Assembly: GCA_003255025.1 (NCBI GenBank)
Contig: QANY01005074.1
Location: 772,252 to 836,251 of the forward strand
Direction: 5' to 3'
Source: Datisca glomerata
Taxonomy: Eukaryota > Streptophyta > Magnoliopsida > Cucurbitales > Datiscaceae
Length of the DNA: 64,000 bases
The notes under the pieces are model-generated. The model had not been told where the DNA came from. It saw only the letters and a list, made by a program, of their open reading frames with translations, and ran no database searches. The position numbers were made by a program, and so were the translations under genes. This document shows positions 33,261 through 45,029 of the stretch, piece after piece. The number at the start of each line of letters is the position of its first letter. The first letter of the stretch is position 1.

Positions 33261-33959
33261 AGCAGGCCAACGCTACTCTGTTTACTCCACGTCTACTCCA
33301 AATTCACCAATCAGCTCCACTGAAACGAGCAAAGCTCATGAAACGAACCAAGCTTTCTCTCTCTTCCAAATATCCAGGTAAGTAGCAGAGCTACTCTCAT
33401 TTGCTTGGTTTTCTAAAATTAGTTGCACCTTCTACTGATCTCATGCATCTTCATCTTCAGCTTTTTGGGCCAAACCTTGCATCTAGTCAGTTTTAAAATG
33501 GACTATTCATGTATAAGGACCTTGATGAAGAAGAAGTTGTTCTGACTGATTTGTGCATTTGCTTAGATCTCAAATCAACTTAAAATAAATTAGAAAAAAA
33601 AATATTTTCTGTGACTTCTGTAAAGACCAGATATATGTTGTTGGTTTCAATCTAAATAGCTCAGATCGGACCTCCTGTTTGCAGGAGGTGTGATCCAAGT
33701 CCCATGTAAAGATACTCTGTAATTAAACTTATATATTTTGTATCACTTCTATAGTCTTATAACGAGTTCTTTACTATTCAAAATCCCCTTAGCTCTTGGG
33801 AGTGCGTTAGGTGAGTTGAACTGCTTAACATAAAACTATGATCTTTATTTAGTATCTCCACTTTCCCCATCAATTGAAACATTCACAAATTCTAAAGGTA
33901 AAATAATATAAGTTCAAACTTAAGCAAATAAAGTATTTTCCATTCGCACTGAAAAGAGC

Positions 33960-34680
33960 ACTTACCTTCGATAGAGCAGGAGCGGGTCTACATGGCCAAA
34001 GTGCATTATGCTTTTGCTATTGGCAATCTTATGTATGACATGGTATGTACCGGACCAGATATAACACATACAGTAGGAGAAGTAAGTATATATATGAGCG
34101 ATCCGAGAAAATAACACTTAAAGGTAGTGAAGTGGATTCTCAGGTATTTGAGAGAACTACAAATTCAACCCTATGTTTTAAGAAGTTAGAGTTAAATCTA
34201 CATGGTTATGTTGATACAAACACGGCTAGTGATATTGATAGCATGGAGAGTACAAATAGATTTGTTTACACATTCGGTGGTACAACAGTTAGTTGGGTCT
34301 CAGAACTGTAAATGATAGTTGCTTTTTCTACTACCGAGGCAGAAGATGTTGTAGTGATAGAAGTTAGTGTGGAGATGTTATTGTTGCAATGTTTCTTAAA
34401 GGAACTAGGTCATAAAACAGGGAAGAGCATTTTGTGCTATGATAGTCAAATTCTATTCATCTTGCGACGAAACTAGTGTATCATGCAAGGATAAAGCATA
34501 TGCAAATTCGATATCATTCCAGTTGATATGTTAATGAAGACAGTTATGATTAAAAGGCTGAAGTTGTGTGCAACTTCAGTGGGACTTCTTACTTAAAGGA
34601 TGAGGAGTTGTAGCTGCTGTAGATGAAGAACTATACTTGAAGTTGCGTGAAGTTACTTGATGATGGATCAGTCTCCAAGT
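33960..34680 (+). mobile_element. Ty1/copia RT-RNase H C-terminal remnant
   Basis: Shifted frames give IGNLMYDMVCTGPDITHTVG (RT end), VKWILRYLRE, LHGYVDTNTASDIDSMESTN, FVYTFGGTTVSWVSEL and FSTTEAEDVV with LLLQCFLKELG: the standard order of Copia RT tail and RNase H. A polypurine-like tccaagtgggagattc occurs at 34675-34690, just before the LTR. Stops and shifts show it is dead. Confidence 0.88.
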
Positions 34681-34687
34681 GGGAGAT

Positions 34688-34999
34688 TCTTAGACTATGG
34701 AGCTTACATCGATTTTAAATACTCAAGGTTTTTTCTATCTTTTTTGGTTGCCTAATATTCTCATTATATAAAAGATATTAGACAGTTGATTCGTCTATAG
34801 TTGAAAATGTAGAGAGGTGTGAGGCTTGAGAGGCCATCTTAAAAATTTCTCCACCTTCATTATAGTGAAAACCAGCAACGAATAAAGTGAATGTAGCTCT
34901 CACATTGAAGGTGAACCATTATAAATTTATGAGTTTTTTGTTGCATTTTCTCTTTGAGTACTACCACTCATTGAGGGTTAGGGCATTTAATCCTTAACA
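34688..34999 (+). mobile_element. Copia 3' LTR (putative)
   Basis: Starts right after the polypurine-like tract and ends in ggcatttaatccttaaca. Length (about 310 bp) and position fit a Copia LTR. The start dinucleotide is not a clean TG. It does not closely match the LTR-like sequence before 33243, so the two ends may belong to different copies. Confidence 0.5.
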
Positions 35000-36394
35000 A
35001 GAAAGATGTTCGATAGCATTCACGAATTGGTGGGCGCATTTGAAAAATGGGGAAAGCATGGTGAGGCAATTTTCAGTTTTTGTTACTATTTTGAGTTGGT
35101 GTTTTATTTATAATGTATTTAAGTTTCTTTGTGCTCCAAAAATTTGCTAGAGGATTTTATAGAAGAGGCTTTGGCATTTTCTGTTGAGAGAGAGACCAAA
35201 GATGTCTTGCCCTCAAATTAGCACATGGTATGCACACATGTCAACGGTTTTCGTCAAAAATTTTGGCGGGCTTATACGGAAGGTGCAACATGATATAACG
35301 TGATAAACCTTAAGAGTCATTTTGTATCAGATTTCAAGTAAATGATTTTCGAAATAATATTGTGTAAATATGATTATGGGATAACAAGATATCCAGAAAG
35401 TTAAAGTTACTTCGTTTGATAATTGTTAGGAATATTAGGATATAAGTTATCAATTTATAATTTTACCATTGGACTATAATAATTTTACTCTTCGTATTCT
35501 TCTAGTATTTTCTAATATAAATCAAAACAGTTTAGGCAAATCAGAAGAGTCAGAATTTTGGAGAGTACATAAAATCAAAAGTCTTTGAGGCTTCTCATCA
35601 GAGAGAGTGGGCAAAGAAAAAAATTCAAAATTCTCGACAATTTGCAGATGGAAATTTCTAAAACAAACGATAAAATTACAAAGGATATATTCTTCATCAG
35701 AAGGTATATTCAAATGGGTATCAAGTGTTTTTCAATCTAATTTGAAAATGAAAAAAAAGATGGGTGGGTATGTAGGAAGAAGTTGAGCGTAGGATGAGAA
35801 GACATGGGGGGGTTAACGTTGAGTTGTGTTATGGAGAAGAAGATGAAGCAAGGATAATTTGGGTAAGTAAAAACTAAAGAAGCTGGGCATGAAGACGCCT
35901 CAAGATTTTGAAGGGCTTAAAGATACCATGGAATGAAAGTGTAGAATTGTAGGTATATGTATTTTGGATAATAAATAAGGTTATTTCAAATATGCTTGGT
36001 AGAAAGATAAACCTACCTTATACCAAACAAGTCGTTGGAATACTTAATAAATATTTCAGAAACCAAAGGTATCGAGTGAATATTTCTTATAAAAATGAGG
36101 TTTAGAAAAAACACCTCAGAATTTAAGAAATAAAAACTCAAAACCCAAAATCTTAACTTCTTATAATTTTTTGTTGTGAGAGACGAAGATATGAAATTTC
36201 GTATAATAAAAATGTGTAATCATTATTTTTTCAAACCGTTGTTTGAAATATGTGAAAGGTTTTTTGATAACTTTATAATTACGATAAATAAAAAATTAAT
36301 AATGTATGAGTCGAATTCTGTAAATGATTAACGTAGAGTTTTATTTTAGAAAATTCAAGGATATCCAAATTGGTGACAAAGATCATAGACCGCC
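35000..36394. other. Intergenic, upstream of the TrpD-like gene
   Basis: AT-rich with no recognisable coding sequence. It should include the promoter of the gene starting at 36395, but no convincing core element could be singled out. Confidence 0.5.
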
Positions 36395-39300
36395 ATGAAA
36401 GCTGTTCTAAATCCACAGCTTTCTTTCTCCTCCATTTCTTCGATATCCCACCAGAAACCTCGAAATTTTAGTCGTTTACCAAGCTATACGCGTCTGAAGC
36501 TCCCTGAGAAAGATCGGGGCCGTTGTATTCGGCGGGAGAAGGCACATTTAACCGTGAAATCTGCATTGGATTGGGCCACGATTGACCAATTAGGGCTTTC
36601 AGAGTCTGAGCTTAAGAACCCTGCTATTTCTTCTTCGTATCGGAGTTCGACATTGCAGAAGCCGAATCAGACAGTTCTGGAAGCTCAGGCGAGGGTTTGC
36701 ACGGGACCTACGCAGACCAAGCCTCTCAGTGAAGAACAGGCTTTTAAGGTGTTAGATACCATCTTAAGATCAGGTACTCCTTATCCACGTCGTTTCCTAT
36801 ATATTACACAAGTTAGAACCACTGCAGCATGCGTATTCATAGTTGTAGTTTATACTTTAGAGATAACTTGAAAGCTTCGGTTGGATAATCATACAATGCC
36901 ATATTGTCATTTAAGTGGATTTTCTCTTAGGTACGAACCGAGTGTTACTAAGAATGAATCTCGCTATGACGTTTGTCTTCTTATATGTGTGTCCGCTGTC
37001 TCACAGACCTCAAAATTTTGTCATGTTTATAAAGTGAAGATGATAAATTCTCTACTGTCTTTAAATCTCACTTATACCATACTCCTTGAGCATAGATAAA
37101 AAAAAGTCGTGTAAAATATACATGTGAAGATGTAAATATCGGCTATTTACACAGAGATGGAAAAAATTGTGGCTATTTACACAGAGATGGAAAAAATTGT
37201 GGAAAACCGAACAATTATACAATATCTAAACACGTTGTGATTATTTAGCTACTATGTTCATAGAAGCAATAACCGGAAACGGACCAGAACAGTTGGGAAA
37301 TATTCAAATACCTAAAAGAGCCAGCTATATCAGATTAATTATGTTAGAGTTGAGTCGTATAGCGGATTTAGAACCTCTCTCTTGATATTTCTAAAGAAAA
37401 AACCTCACTTGAAACTCTATAGTTATAATTTATTAGTTTTTCTGAGTTTCTCTTGTCTCTAGAGTCTAGACAATGTACTATACTATTTGAAGTCTGGAAA
37501 ACAATGACACTGCAAATATGCTAATAACATAATTTATGATGAAATATGTTTAGGTAATTGATTTGGTAATATCCTCAGTTTTTCCCACAAGCAAAGGTTC
37601 CTTTATATAACTGTTGTGCTTTCAGCAAAGGGAGAGCTTAAAGGTGAAGATGAAGTTTCCAAAGCACAGCTTGGAGCATTTTTTTCTGCAATGACAATCC
37701 GTGCTAATGCCTTTCCAGAGGCTACACAATGGAGTGAAGGGGAAAGACATGCCATGAACACATTCTGGCCACTTCTAGTTCGAACGCTTCCTCCGGATGT
37801 GATATTTATAGCTGATCCTGAAGGTTCTATAATGGGAGCAGGGAGTTCAATCGGACCCCAGTTTATTGGCAATGGTACTAGTGAAATGAGATTGGTTGGT
37901 GCTCTAAGGGAAGTTTTGGCTGGAGGTCACCTTGGGTTTGAGGAGGTCCAGGGTGTCTTAAAAGATATACTACCATTGAAAGTTGAAATTGAGAAATCAA
38001 CAGGAGTGAGTGAGTCACTGCTTTCAGCTTTATTAATAGGTCAACGGATGAATAGAGAAACAGATCGCGAGCTTAAAGCATACTGTCTTGCATTTGATGA
38101 TGAGTTTGGTATATGTTTACTGTACCTCAGTTAGGCGCTTTAACACGTGTGTCTCAAATCAGGCAAGTCGTGTCTTGAGGTTAACTATTTTGTACTGTAC
38201 ATCAGGTTCTCCTCCTATTGCTGATGTTCGATCATTAACACACTATGGTGAACCTTATGATGGAAACACACGTTACTTCAGGAGCACATTATTTGTTGCT
38301 GCAGTTAGATCATGTTATGGTGAATCATGCTTGCTTCATGGTGTGGAATGGATGCCACCTAAGGTCAGGACTCAGATCAAATGAACGGCTTTGGATATAA
38401 TCCTTTTACTAGAACAAACCTTGTTGTTACTGCCACTGATGTATTTCAGCTTCCAAGGAAATGTCCATTTTGAAAATGACATCCAGAGTAAATCCTGCGA
38501 ACTTGCTGTTCTTAGCTCTTTTCCTGCTGTGGAACAGTATCTCATAATTAAATTCTCTTTGGATGTTTAAATGCAGTCATAGTAGTATCTAGCTTAATAA
38601 ATTCCACACTTTTGATTTTCTATAGTAATGACCATTTGAGTGGTTTATTTGTCAGGGAGGTGTAACTGAAGAACAGATGCTAAAGTTTATGGGAGCCAAT
38701 ACAAGCTTATCCCCCTTGCATGCAAAAGAGCTTCTTGAGGTTTTTTCAGTTTTCCATTAATGTTATTAAGTTCTATCATGCTTTGTATTGGTGTTGTAGT
38801 CTTCAAACGTTTAGTTTTAATATTTCAGGATGAGGAGGTGGGTTTTGCCTATGTCAGCCTACGTGAAGCTCACCCATCTTTGTATGACACTAGTGCATAT
38901 TTACGTTATGAGGCTTTGTTTTTACAGTTTTTTTGTCTTGACCATAGAGGAACATCTTCTTTTACCCCTCTCTATGTAGGAATTGTATCTCTTCTTTGTG
39001 CAAATCTATATATTGGGGACCGGATGTGCACAAATAAATTATTACATATTGTTTACCTTATTACTGAGCACGATTTTATAGTGTGGATGATTCATGGGGT
39101 TGAATATTTCCCATCAACAATTTTTAATTATTGTCCTGAGTATAGGTTCGACCTTAATCTTCTCTTAGATGGTGTTGTATTATCATCAGGATCGTCACCT
39201 CTGAACTCAAGGGCAGAGAAGATACTGAGGCAGTCACATGCAAAATTTTATTCTAGCATGTTTTTTTTTTCAGGGAAAAAAATATTTGATTTGTTTTCCA

Positions 39301-42300
39301 TTTCCCCTTTAGTGTTGTGGTGGTTCTCTTTGTCATAGTGAAGTGTCTTGTGTCTTAAAAGAAGTCATGTGTTTGCAATCTATAATTTCTGCAGATATTC
39401 ATTGGTTGCATTGAGGGAGCACATAAAGAAACGACCACCGCTGGCAACATCTGAAAAGATTCAGCAATTTGTAAAGGTGTGAATTTGGTTCATATTAGAC
39501 TATCAACAAGTTCTAGTTGGTTATCATGCCAAAAAAATATTTATAGTGGTTTGTTATATTATGTCAAAATTGAATTCCTAAATTTGCATCTTCATGTTCA
39601 CAAAGACACTTGCACGTATATATAGTTTTTGGAGGAGGGTAGTGGTGACTGTTACTGGTGATAGCATGGATCTTGGTTCCCTTGTAGCTTTGGGTGCAGA
39701 ATTGCCTCTTTTTTTGGAGATTTGTGTCGCAAATGGGATTCTCTTTCGAAATATATCAGTTTCGAAGTCGGCAATGGGAATCGAGTGAAGTTTTGGGCAG
39801 ATTTGTGGTGGGGAAAAAGCCCCCTAGCTGAAGAGTACCCCGGTCATTTCAACCTTGCGGTCAACAAAGAGGCCAGTGTCCGAAATATTGTTTGGAATCC
39901 CACCTTTAGGAGTCTTTCAACGAGTGCAAAGTAGATCTGATGGGTGATTTCTTAAGCAGGTTTTACTTTGCTCCGATCCAAACAACGCTGTTGTTTGGAG
40001 TCTTGGCTCTAAAATAGTCTTTTCCAGGAAATCTTATTTTAAGTGCATCGTCAGCCACAACAATGGAGTTGTTGGTTTTCCCTGGAAGCAAATCTGGAAA
40101 ACTAAGGACCCTCCCAAACTCGCCTTTTTTGCTTGGAATCAATTTGTAGAGCCAATCTTACTCTTTGATGTTCTTAAGTGGAAAGGTTTTTCTTTGTCGA
40201 ACGGATGTGTATTGCTGAAGAGAGGACGAGACAAACGGTCATTTCTTTTACATCACCTGCTCTCTGGTTTTGGAGCTCTATTTTTAATAGTCTTCAGCTT
40301 CAGTTGGTGATGCCAACATTTTGGGCTTATTTTCTAGCTGGCAGCAGACTGCTATGTCTAAGTTTTCTGGAAAAAAAAAGTCTAATTTTGGGCTGCTCTT
40401 CCTTTAGCTTTGTTTTGGTTTATTTGGAGGGAAAGAAATAGTAGGATTTTCGAAGGGATAAAAAATTCTTGTATAGTATTTCTTTCGTTTGTTTGGGCTC
40501 TTTTACGTTGGCACGGATGCTCTTTTCTGGGGTTTGCTTCTGTAAAAACCCTGATGATGTCTTTGTTAGCTTCTCACCTAGAGTCTAACACTTAGTGCTC
40601 TATCTTTCCCTTCTAAGGGATTTTGTGGATAATACTTTGATGATCGATAATGAATATATGTATATTTGATTGCAAATATGTGTAGAGCACTTTAACAGCA
40701 CCCTATAACATAGCCACTCTTTTAATGAAGTAGCTACTGGCCACTGTATGAAAGTGACTACAAGCGGTTCATATATTTGTTGATGTTTACAGCTATAACT
40801 TTCCCTTCCCTTTTTGTCTTGTTTTATATGCAGGCTCGGGGAAAGGAAGCTATCATCGCTGGGTTTTACCATGAAGGTTATGAGGAGCCACTACTTATGC
40901 TCATGAAGAGGAGAGGTGTTTATTCTGGCTTGGTGGTGAAGGTAAGAACTTGAGTTTTTTAAATTCAAAGAGACTCTAGGTTCCTTTTTTTCATATGTTC
41001 TTTATTACGAGTTTCAATGAAGTAGGTATGAAAAAAACTGTTGAAACAAATTATTTTTAATTCTTGATATGATTGATATTGTATCTTTTATTAGAGATAT
41101 GGAGTTCTCATATTTAATAGAGTAATATATGTATGCGTATAATATGCTAACATACTTTGCAGGGAGAGGAAGGAGCTCTCTCAATGACAACAAGATTGCG
41201 ATCAGTTAGTGCTCGGAAAGGACTTCCTGTGAATTATTGTTCTGGTTTCCGTTCACTTGGCACAACAATATCCCTTGAAGTTGATGGTATTCTTGTTTCA
41301 ATTTCTCATCCTATATTCACAACTGTTTCTGAAAATGTCTATAATCAAAATGTTCTGTAGATTCTTTCGTGCGTGAGCATTAATTTTTGTTTAAGCAGGA
41401 GTTTCACGGCAGAGCTTTAGTCTTGAAGTCAATGCGAAGGACTACGGTTTTCAACCAACAGATACGCCAAGAACTGATAGATCGGTAATGTTCACGAGTT
41501 CTTTTATCGACCAAAAAATAAAAATGTTCACGAGATCTTTCATGAAATTGCATAGATATATTGAAATAGTGAAGGTTTCAACCATTTTGGTTCTGCTTCC
41601 TAATCTTACCTCTGGGAGAAAAGCGTCAGGCATTCAATTTCATGGTAGGAATCTATTTAGTATTTTGGATGAAGAAACTTCTGAAGGTTTAACTTTAAAT
41701 GACAGTTAAAAAAACCTTTAAATGGCTACCGGCTCACTTAATTTGGTAGAAGAAATAAATTTGTAGTACTATTTCTTATTTGAAAAAATCAATTTGAACT
41801 TTTCTCTGAAGATTTTTACACACGCTGTGGTTGGAAGTTGAATGTTGAGGTTTTCGAGCAGTATTTCAACGATCATTCAACCATCTCTTTTGTGATCTTA
41901 TAAACTTTTTCAATGTTTTCTGAAATCTCAAACACTTTCACCGCTTTATAACAATAACCAAATCTAGCTTTAGAAATAGTAAGTCCCACAAGGTGCTGCC
42001 ATGTATATAGATTCAATGTTCAAAATGGATATTGAGGCTTACGCCATGAGGCTTGCCTCAATTTGAGACTATAGAAAAATGCGTCAATGCTTAAGCCTTG
42101 AGGTACAAGAAAGAGGCTTACACCTCACCATAGAGTGCCTTGCGCCTTTTAGTTCCCGAGGCTTAAGCCTCAATTGTTTTTATGTTTTTTTCTTATATTT
42201 TATTATTTATTGGGACTTGACCTATTTTCTCTCTTCTAACTATGTGTGTTTCATCCATGTAGGAAAAAAGTAAAACCTTATTCCACAAATTATCTATTTT

Positions 42301-43158
42301 TACCGAAAAAAAGTTATCACTCTTTTTACTTACATCCTTGTCCTTAAAATCACCCTATCATTTAGCAAGTTGATAAATTTAATGAAATACTTCTTGAGTC
42401 ACAAAAACATTTAAATTTTCAACAGTGTAAAGTATTATTTAGAAGTTCATATAAATAATCACACCGTCGAGTTATGTAAGTAATGTGATAGTTCTCTTTC
42501 TTTTAGAATTTTTTCTAGCATAGTATTAAAAATCAAATAGTAACTTCAATTCATGATTTACAGGCTATTTATTATGACTGTTAATTTAGGGATGATAGTT
42601 ACTCTTACATTGGTTATTGTAAATTTGTATTATTATGTAGTTATTTATGATTTTTTATTTTCATTTTGCTTTAGATTGAGGTTTACACCTCTCTACGTCT
42701 CGAGACTTATGTCTCGACTCTTTAAAGTAAAACGCCTTAAAGTAATTTTTAGCCTTTTTAAACATTGTATAGATTGCATGTTTCATCTATTATCGTGCTG
42801 GTTTTATAATTGTTATAATTGTGCGTTGATGGTAGCTCTGGTAGTACCTACAAGTTGTGGACCGAGTTTTGTTTTCTATCTGCATTTTCTTTTCAAGCTG
42901 GTTTATAACAAGAGGTTACACTTTTGTTAAATCCAGGTGTCGAAGAACATAGAGTTAGGATTAGCTGCTCTCCGAGGAGAAAAGGGACCAGCCTACGATC
43001 GGATAGTCTTGAATGCTGGAATGGTGGATCATTTGTTGGGATGTGAAGGCGCTGAAGATGTCTCGGTGGCCCTTGACAGAGCAAAAGAGGCAATTGACAG
43101 TGGTAAAGCTCTAAAAAGGCTCTTCAATTACATGAAGATTTCGAACAGATTGAAGTAA
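36395..43158 (+). CDS. Plastid TrpD-like glycosyltransferase family 3 protein (putative anthranilate phosphoribosyltransferase, At1g70570-type)
   Basis: Exons 36395-36773, 37626-38108, 38206-38363, 38656-38739, 38829-38881, 39395-39476, 40834-40941, 41163-41286, 41399-41484 and 42937-43158 join with matching phases to 593 codons including stop (592 aa). The first ~55 residues are rich in Ser, Arg and Lys and poor in acidic residues, as in a chloroplast transit peptide. Then come the helical N-terminal domain ([29 protein letters not shown]) and the catalytic-type domain with GEPYDG (302-307), [36 protein letters not shown] and [10 protein letters not shown]. The GTGGD phosphoribosyl-pyrophosphate loop of true anthranilate phosphoribosyltransferases is not present; the region resembles TrpD2/YbiB-type proteins. 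The biochemical role is therefore unproven. Intron 6 holds a LINE piece and intron 9 a MITE-like insert. No exon lesion was seen. Confidence 0.93.
37141..37200. repeat. 30-bp exact tandem duplication in intron 1
   Basis: ggctatttacacagagatgg plus aaaaaattgt is repeated twice without change. It lies in intron 1 of the TrpD-like gene. Confidence 0.97.
39590..40600 (+). mobile_element. LINE 3' fragment in intron 6 of the TrpD-like gene
   Basis: Forward frames encode the post-RT region of a plant [24 protein letters not shown] (39750-39830), a zinc-binding RT-associated stretch with [16 protein letters not shown] (40170-40230, frame-shifted) and [16 protein letters not shown] (40411-40460). It is 5'-truncated, as usual for LINEs, and lies in the same orientation as the host gene. 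Confidence 0.85.
41985..42775. mobile_element. MITE-like insert in intron 9 of the TrpD-like gene
   Basis: Repeated gaggcttacgcc / gaggcttaagcctc words lie at 42035-42175 and a related inverted block (tacacctctctacgtctcga, aaaacgccttaaag) at 42685-42740. The ends caatgttcaaaatg (about 42015) and the reverse complement of cctttttaaacattg (about 42755-42770) are similar, suggesting terminal inverted repeats. No transposase frame is present. Boundaries are approximate. Confidence 0.5.
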
Positions 43159-43496
43159 AGTCCCAATGTTTCTTCCTTACAGTCATTCATTTTTCCTCTT
43201 CTTCCTAAGCGGGCATGTAATAAGTTCTATTTGTATCAAAGTTGAAAGCGTGCGAGAGGAAAGATTTGAGTCTAAAAATTCTCTGTCAGTAACGATGGAG
43301 ACTTTCCTGGTTGCAATTTAATCTGCAATTGTATGTTAATAAACGGAATTCTACTTTTTTTTCAAGTCATACTTTGAATCCTCCATTTAGCATTTGAATT
43401 CCATCCCAAGAAAAATTTTTCAATACTCCTTTAGTATTACCAAGTTATCAGTATTTCTTCAAATTATGATTTGTTATGTGTCTTAAAGTATAGGGT

Positions 43497-43660
43497 AATT
43501 CTAGACCGATTAAGTTATAAATTAAGATTTAAGTGGGCAAGTGATGTGTCAGTTATTTATAGGTTAATTTGACAAATGATTTTTAATGAGTGATAAACAT
43601 TAATATATTAATGAATGACACATCACTTGATCATGTAATATCATATTCGTAGTTTGGGGA
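43497..43660. mobile_element. MITE-like hairpin, relative of the 17.2-kb element
   Basis: Begins aattctagaccgattaag and contains a strong inner inverted pair, caagtgatgtgtcag (about 43539) and aatgacacatcacttg (about 43614). The tcagttatttatagg word is shared with 17161-17327. It lies just 3' of the TrpD-like gene. Confidence 0.55.
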
Positions 43661-43755
43661 GAGAGATAACTAGTGTTCTTTTGGAAACTGAAAAAAATGT
43701 ACATGTGACATCCACAATGGCATGGATAATTATTGAGGATCCAGTAGACATCCCT

Positions 43756-43886
43756 AGCTTTATGATAATCATGCAGATGCAAACAGAAACATTTGTACCA
43801 TCTTTGAGAGGGAAATTATAAGCTTTTATGATAAACATGTAGATACTAACAAAAACTTTTGTACCATCTTTGGAAGGAGAATTATA
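43756..43886. repeat. ~65-bp tandem duplication
   Basis: The block agctttatgataatcatgca ... gagggaaattata (43756-43820) is repeated with several substitutions at 43821-43886 (agcttttatgataaacatgt ... ggagaattata). Confidence 0.85.
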
Positions 43887-44367
43887 GTGCGTTGGATTGG
43901 TACTTAGATTATGTGGGTAGAAGAGAGTACAATCAGCTTGCTTCTGCTTCATGTCCTATGAGCATCTCTTATAAAGCCACTAAGGATCTAAGTTGTGAAG
44001 TCCTGTAAGGCTGTGCGGCTCTAGTGTATCTAATTGGGCTATGATTAGGGTATACCATTTATGCTATTAACCAATTCGATTTAAGTTATTTTCTTTTCAG
44101 AAATTGTAGTATATGAACGTATTTATTAAATAATTAGTAATAATGACCCTTAGTTTAGATACACGTAAAAATGATCCTATTTAAGTTCAGACATTTTTTT
44201 TATTTATATGGAACTTACTATTTTACCCTCATCAATTAACTTTCTATTGAAAAAAAATAAAAAACCATGTTCGTCAGAGTCGATCTGAGAGCAAAAGAGA
44301 AATTTGATGAGGGGTTTTTAATGGCGATTTGGTCGAAGGCCACAAGGCAATAAAGTCAGGTTTGCTT

Positions 44368-44961
44368 TCTGATTACCTTGATGAATATCAAAATCTTCTT
44401 ATTAGGATGAATACCCCCAGTTCCTCTAGTTTACTAGTTTTCTGACCTTTTCTTTTGCCTCTTCTCTTCTCCATGCTCACACATTTTTAATACGACTTTT
44501 CAAAGACCCAACCAATACGCTTTTATTTTTCTTCCAAATTTGAAATTTCAAACATTTCAGGAAAATACAAAAGAGAAATAGAACGAAGGGCTTGATTCCT
44601 GACTTGACATTTTCTTTGCCTTAGCAGGGTGGTTATTGACAATGCCGTTTGCAATACTGCGACTATTGTCAAGGTTGATAGTGCTAGAAGGCATGGTATT
44701 CTCGTTGATGTTGTACAGATTCTAACAGATCTGAACCTTTCCATCAATAAGGCCTACATTTCTTCCAATGGGGAATGGTTCACGGAATGTAAGAATGATC
44801 TAATTTTTAAGAATTTATGCGTTGGGTTACCAATTTTGCATTAGTTGTGAATAAAATTTTCCTAAAATCTCTATGAACATATTTTGGCTGCAGTTTTCGA
44901 CGTTACCGATCTAAATGGAAAGAAATTGACTGAGAAGAGCATTATTAGCTATCTTGAGCAT
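44368..44961 (+). pseudogene. ACT-domain-repeat (ACR) protein gene fragment
   Basis: Three pieces match the beginning of plant ACR proteins (uridylyltransferase-like ACT-repeat proteins). Piece 1, about 44371-44417, reads DYLDEYQNLLIRMNTP. Exon 44628-44788 reads [20 protein letters not shown] and [20 protein letters not shown], the first ACT domain. Exon 44894-44961 reads FFDVTDLNGKKLTEKSIISY. Acceptors at 44627 and 44893 and the donor at 44789 look normal and phases between exons 2 and 3 agree. The donor after piece 1 appears lost (CCCAG followed by tt instead of gt), no upstream start codon in frame is seen, and later ACT domains are missing. I take it as a truncated pseudogene. Confidence 0.8.
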
Positions 44962-45029
44962 GTAATTTAATTGCTTCATTTAATACTAACTAAATTATAT
45001 CATGGACTATTTGCAGATTTTGTGTTATA

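Noticed and set aside
36774..37099. Open frames following exon 1 of the TrpD-like gene
   Set aside because: They are intron 1 read-through; the donor at 36774 and acceptor before 37626 give the conserved joint.
39180..39250. Extra exon in the TrpD-like gene (reads [15 protein letters not shown])
   Set aside because: Splicing from 38881 directly to 39395 gives [20 protein letters not shown] in perfect phase; including this piece would break the conserved join.
38760..39338. Long open frame (192 codons) inside the TrpD-like gene
   Set aside because: It overlaps exon 5 and intron 5, and beyond the true exon it encodes nothing recognisable.
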